Below, piece after piece: positions 61,984 to 64,000 of a stretch of 64,000 nucleotides of DNA. The position numbers were made by a program, and so were the translations under genes. Within the stretch, counting starts at the first letter, position 1. Each line of letters begins with the position of its first letter. The stretch covers positions 2,046,001 to 2,110,000 of the forward strand of contig JAQGEQ010000084.1 of NCBI GenBank assembly GCA_034620365.1, written 5' to 3'. The notes under the pieces are model-generated. The model saw only the letters and a list, made by a program, of their open reading frames with translations. It did not search any database and was not told where the DNA came from. The DNA comes from Pegea sp. RAD2-039 (taxonomy: Eukaryota > Chordata > Thaliacea > Salpida > Salpidae).

Positions 61984-64000
61984 ATGGGCTTTACAGATTG
62001 TGAAGGTCTTTTCAAAAAACGGAAGTGCAAAATAACCACTGGACCCACATCACCCTTATTCAACCTCTCTTCGCACAAAATTATTAATACTATGCTTCCA
62101 GCCCAAGATAACAGTACACAGAAGACTACCACCAAATCTTACAAGTGTCAAAAAGACAATTTTTCTTTTATATTAGGTATGTTTTTCAACGCACGGTCAA
62201 TTGTCAACAAAATTTTCGAATTGAAAGCTCTTTTGCTTTCTCAAGATTTTACATTTGTTTTCATTACCGAAACTTGGTTGAAACCCTTTTATCCTGACTC
62301 CTTTCTGGATGACAGTGATCTTTTTCGTGCTTTGCGCTGTGATAGACTGTTTGATAGAGGCGGCGGTGTTTGCGTAATCTATAAAACATCACTGGCACCC
62401 ATGATTTCAAGAATTAAGATAAATACCATTGATTGCCCAGGATTTGAGATTATTGCTTTCAATTTTCATTACTCAAAGTCTAAGTTTTCCCGCTTTATAT
62501 GTACCTACCTACCACCGTCTAAAGTTAACGATGAGGTTACTATTAAGGCCTTATTGAAGGTTCTGAAAAGCCTTGTTTGTCCTGAGATGTATATTCTCGG
62601 GGATTTTAATTTTAGTAGAATTGATTGGAATAACCCAAATTTAGCATTCAATGGAAAAATGTTTAATTTGAATGGAGACAAAACTAATTTAGCCAATCTG
62701 AGTCATGTCTTTGTAAACTTCCTTGATGCCAATAATCTATCTCAGATGGTTACTTTTCCAACCCAAGTTAGTGGTAATACTTTGGATCTTCTCATCACAT
62801 CAAAACCTGATAACGTTATCTACGTTGATCAAAATGAACCTTTTGCTCTGACATGCGATCACAACATGATTGAATTCAAGCTCCAACAAACTTTTTCTAC
62901 GAACGTTAAAACTCCAAGCATACGGAACTTTTATCGTGGAAATTATAACAGTATAAACAAGTTTTTATCAGGTGTTGACTGGATTTCTGTTTTCACCTCT
63001 ACCGAAGACATCAATGATATCTACTCAAGGTTTACTAACATTGTTAATGAGTCAATTAAAAAGTTCATACCTTTATATAGAGTCAACAAAAAACCACACT
63101 TGCCAAGATATTTAAGGAATTTACAGCATTTGAAAAACCTCTTATACAAACAAACTAAAGCAGATCCTTCCATCAAACCTCTATACAAAGATCTTTGTCT
63201 AGTCTACAAGAAATCAGTTTAAAGCCTCTATTTAGGAAAAGAAAGTGCAATCTTATCTTCACCTAGCAAGAAAACGTTTTTTGGCTTCATTAATCACAAG
63301 CTTAAGGCGAGATTTCATCTACCTCCCTTGCTTGATAACGCCAATCAGCTGGTGATGGAACCAAAGAATAAAGCTGAATTGCTAAACAAACAATTTGAAA
63401 AGGTTTTTATAACCGATGATGGCAATACTCCTACTATTTCCTACTCCAATATCCTTTCAAATATCTCTGAGATGGTAGATCTAGACATAACAGTTGATAT
63501 AGTATCTAAGGCTATTTCTTCTCTAAAATCAACAGTTTCCAACACCCCAGATCAAATCCCAGCTTTGTTTTTAAGAAAAAGTACTTCTTCTTTAGCGCTA
63601 CCCTTATCGCTACTCTTTAACATGACTCTTAAGCGGGGAAGACTTCCACAAATTTGGAAGAATGCTATTATTACTCCAATTTATAAGAAGGGTTCTAGAA
63701 ACACTGCACTTAACTACAGACCAGTTTCGCTGACTTCGGTTATCTGCAGAACTCAAGAACACATCATTCACAACCATATAACTAGCCATTTGACGGAGCA
63801 TCATCTAATATCTGATGCCCAGCATGGCTTTGTTAAGCAAAGATCTTCATTGACTCAACATCTCACTTTTTTCAATGAGCTTACAGCTCATTACGAAAGT
63901 AATACTCCATGTGACATCATATACCTTGATTTTGCTAAAGCGTTTGATTCTGTTCCACACAACAAGCTCATTACTGTATTGAAAAACATAAAAATCAGCA
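61984..64000 (+). mobile_element. Non-LTR retrotransposon with APE endonuclease and reverse transcriptase, cut by window end
   Basis: The ORF opens with ATG at 61984 and runs 412 codons to a TAA at 63220-63222. The same frame then stays open to the window edge, so one stop codon interrupts an otherwise intact polyprotein. Endonuclease motifs: FFNARSIVNKI, FITETWLKP (catalytic Glu), GGGVCVIYK, YILGDFNFSRIDW and CDHNMIEF. Reverse-transcriptase motifs after the stop: AIITPIYKKGSR, NYRPVSLTSV, AQHGFVKQRSS and IIYLDFAKAFDSVPHNKL, with the first catalytic Asp. EN then RT without RNase H visible places it with CR1/Jockey-type LINEs. The catalytic YADD part lies beyond 64000; a dead copy of it is at 51575-52865. 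The element looks young. Confidence 0.92.

Overview
The window is AT-rich animal nuclear DNA. Genes are split by short GT-AG introns (smallest clear one 57 bp). An organic-anion transporter of the animal-only OATP family, a ciliary ARL13B GTPase and non-LTR retrotransposons with an APE-type endonuclease point to a small-genome invertebrate metazoan. I cannot name the phylum. A pair of genes separated by 4 nt (SMIM8-GET1) would suit a lineage with polycistronic transcripts resolved by spliced-leader trans-splicing, but that is inference.

Layout. 0.6-1.6 kb (+): last exon of a SMIM8 homologue, then a two-exon GET1/WRB homologue starting 4 nt after its stop. 2.3-3.5 kb (-): four-exon DJ-1/PARK7. 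4.8-6.7 kb (-): six-exon ARL13B whose C-terminus is a perfect heptad array carrying repeated RLEP/KLEP motifs. 7.7-13.7 kb: five tandem ~1.3-kb units. Each holds a ~100-nt candidate polymerase III RNA with an A-like box, a perfect B box, a long closing stem, a T-run and a TATA box about 30 bp upstream. The plan resembles vault RNA. 13.9-20.3 kb: complete 12-exon OATP (-), an inverted decayed copy of one of its exons (+), and a dead reverse-transcriptase ORF inside one intron. 24.2-24.5 kb (-): single-exon acyl-CoA-binding protein.

26.6-55.3 kb is a young, duplication-rich accessory region. It holds five paralogues (called A to E here) of an unrecognised single-pass membrane protein family with a shared exon plan. 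B and E are inverted copies carrying the same SINE in the same intron. C and D lie on a ~4-kb segmental duplication that also carries a broken gene (P1/P2). A second duplication carries a small secreted cysteine-containing protein: F2 intact at 59.6-60.5 kb, F1 decayed at 42.5-42.9 kb. tRNA-derived SINEs share a 3' domain ending in a strong hairpin.

LINE-type elements are scattered throughout. The best runs off the right edge (61.98-64.0 kb) with an intact endonuclease and most of the reverse transcriptase, broken by one stop codon. The conserved genes (tail-anchored protein insertion, redox stress, cilium, transport, acyl-CoA handling) are unrelated housekeeping functions. The clustered paralogues and the RNA array are the parts most likely to be new.
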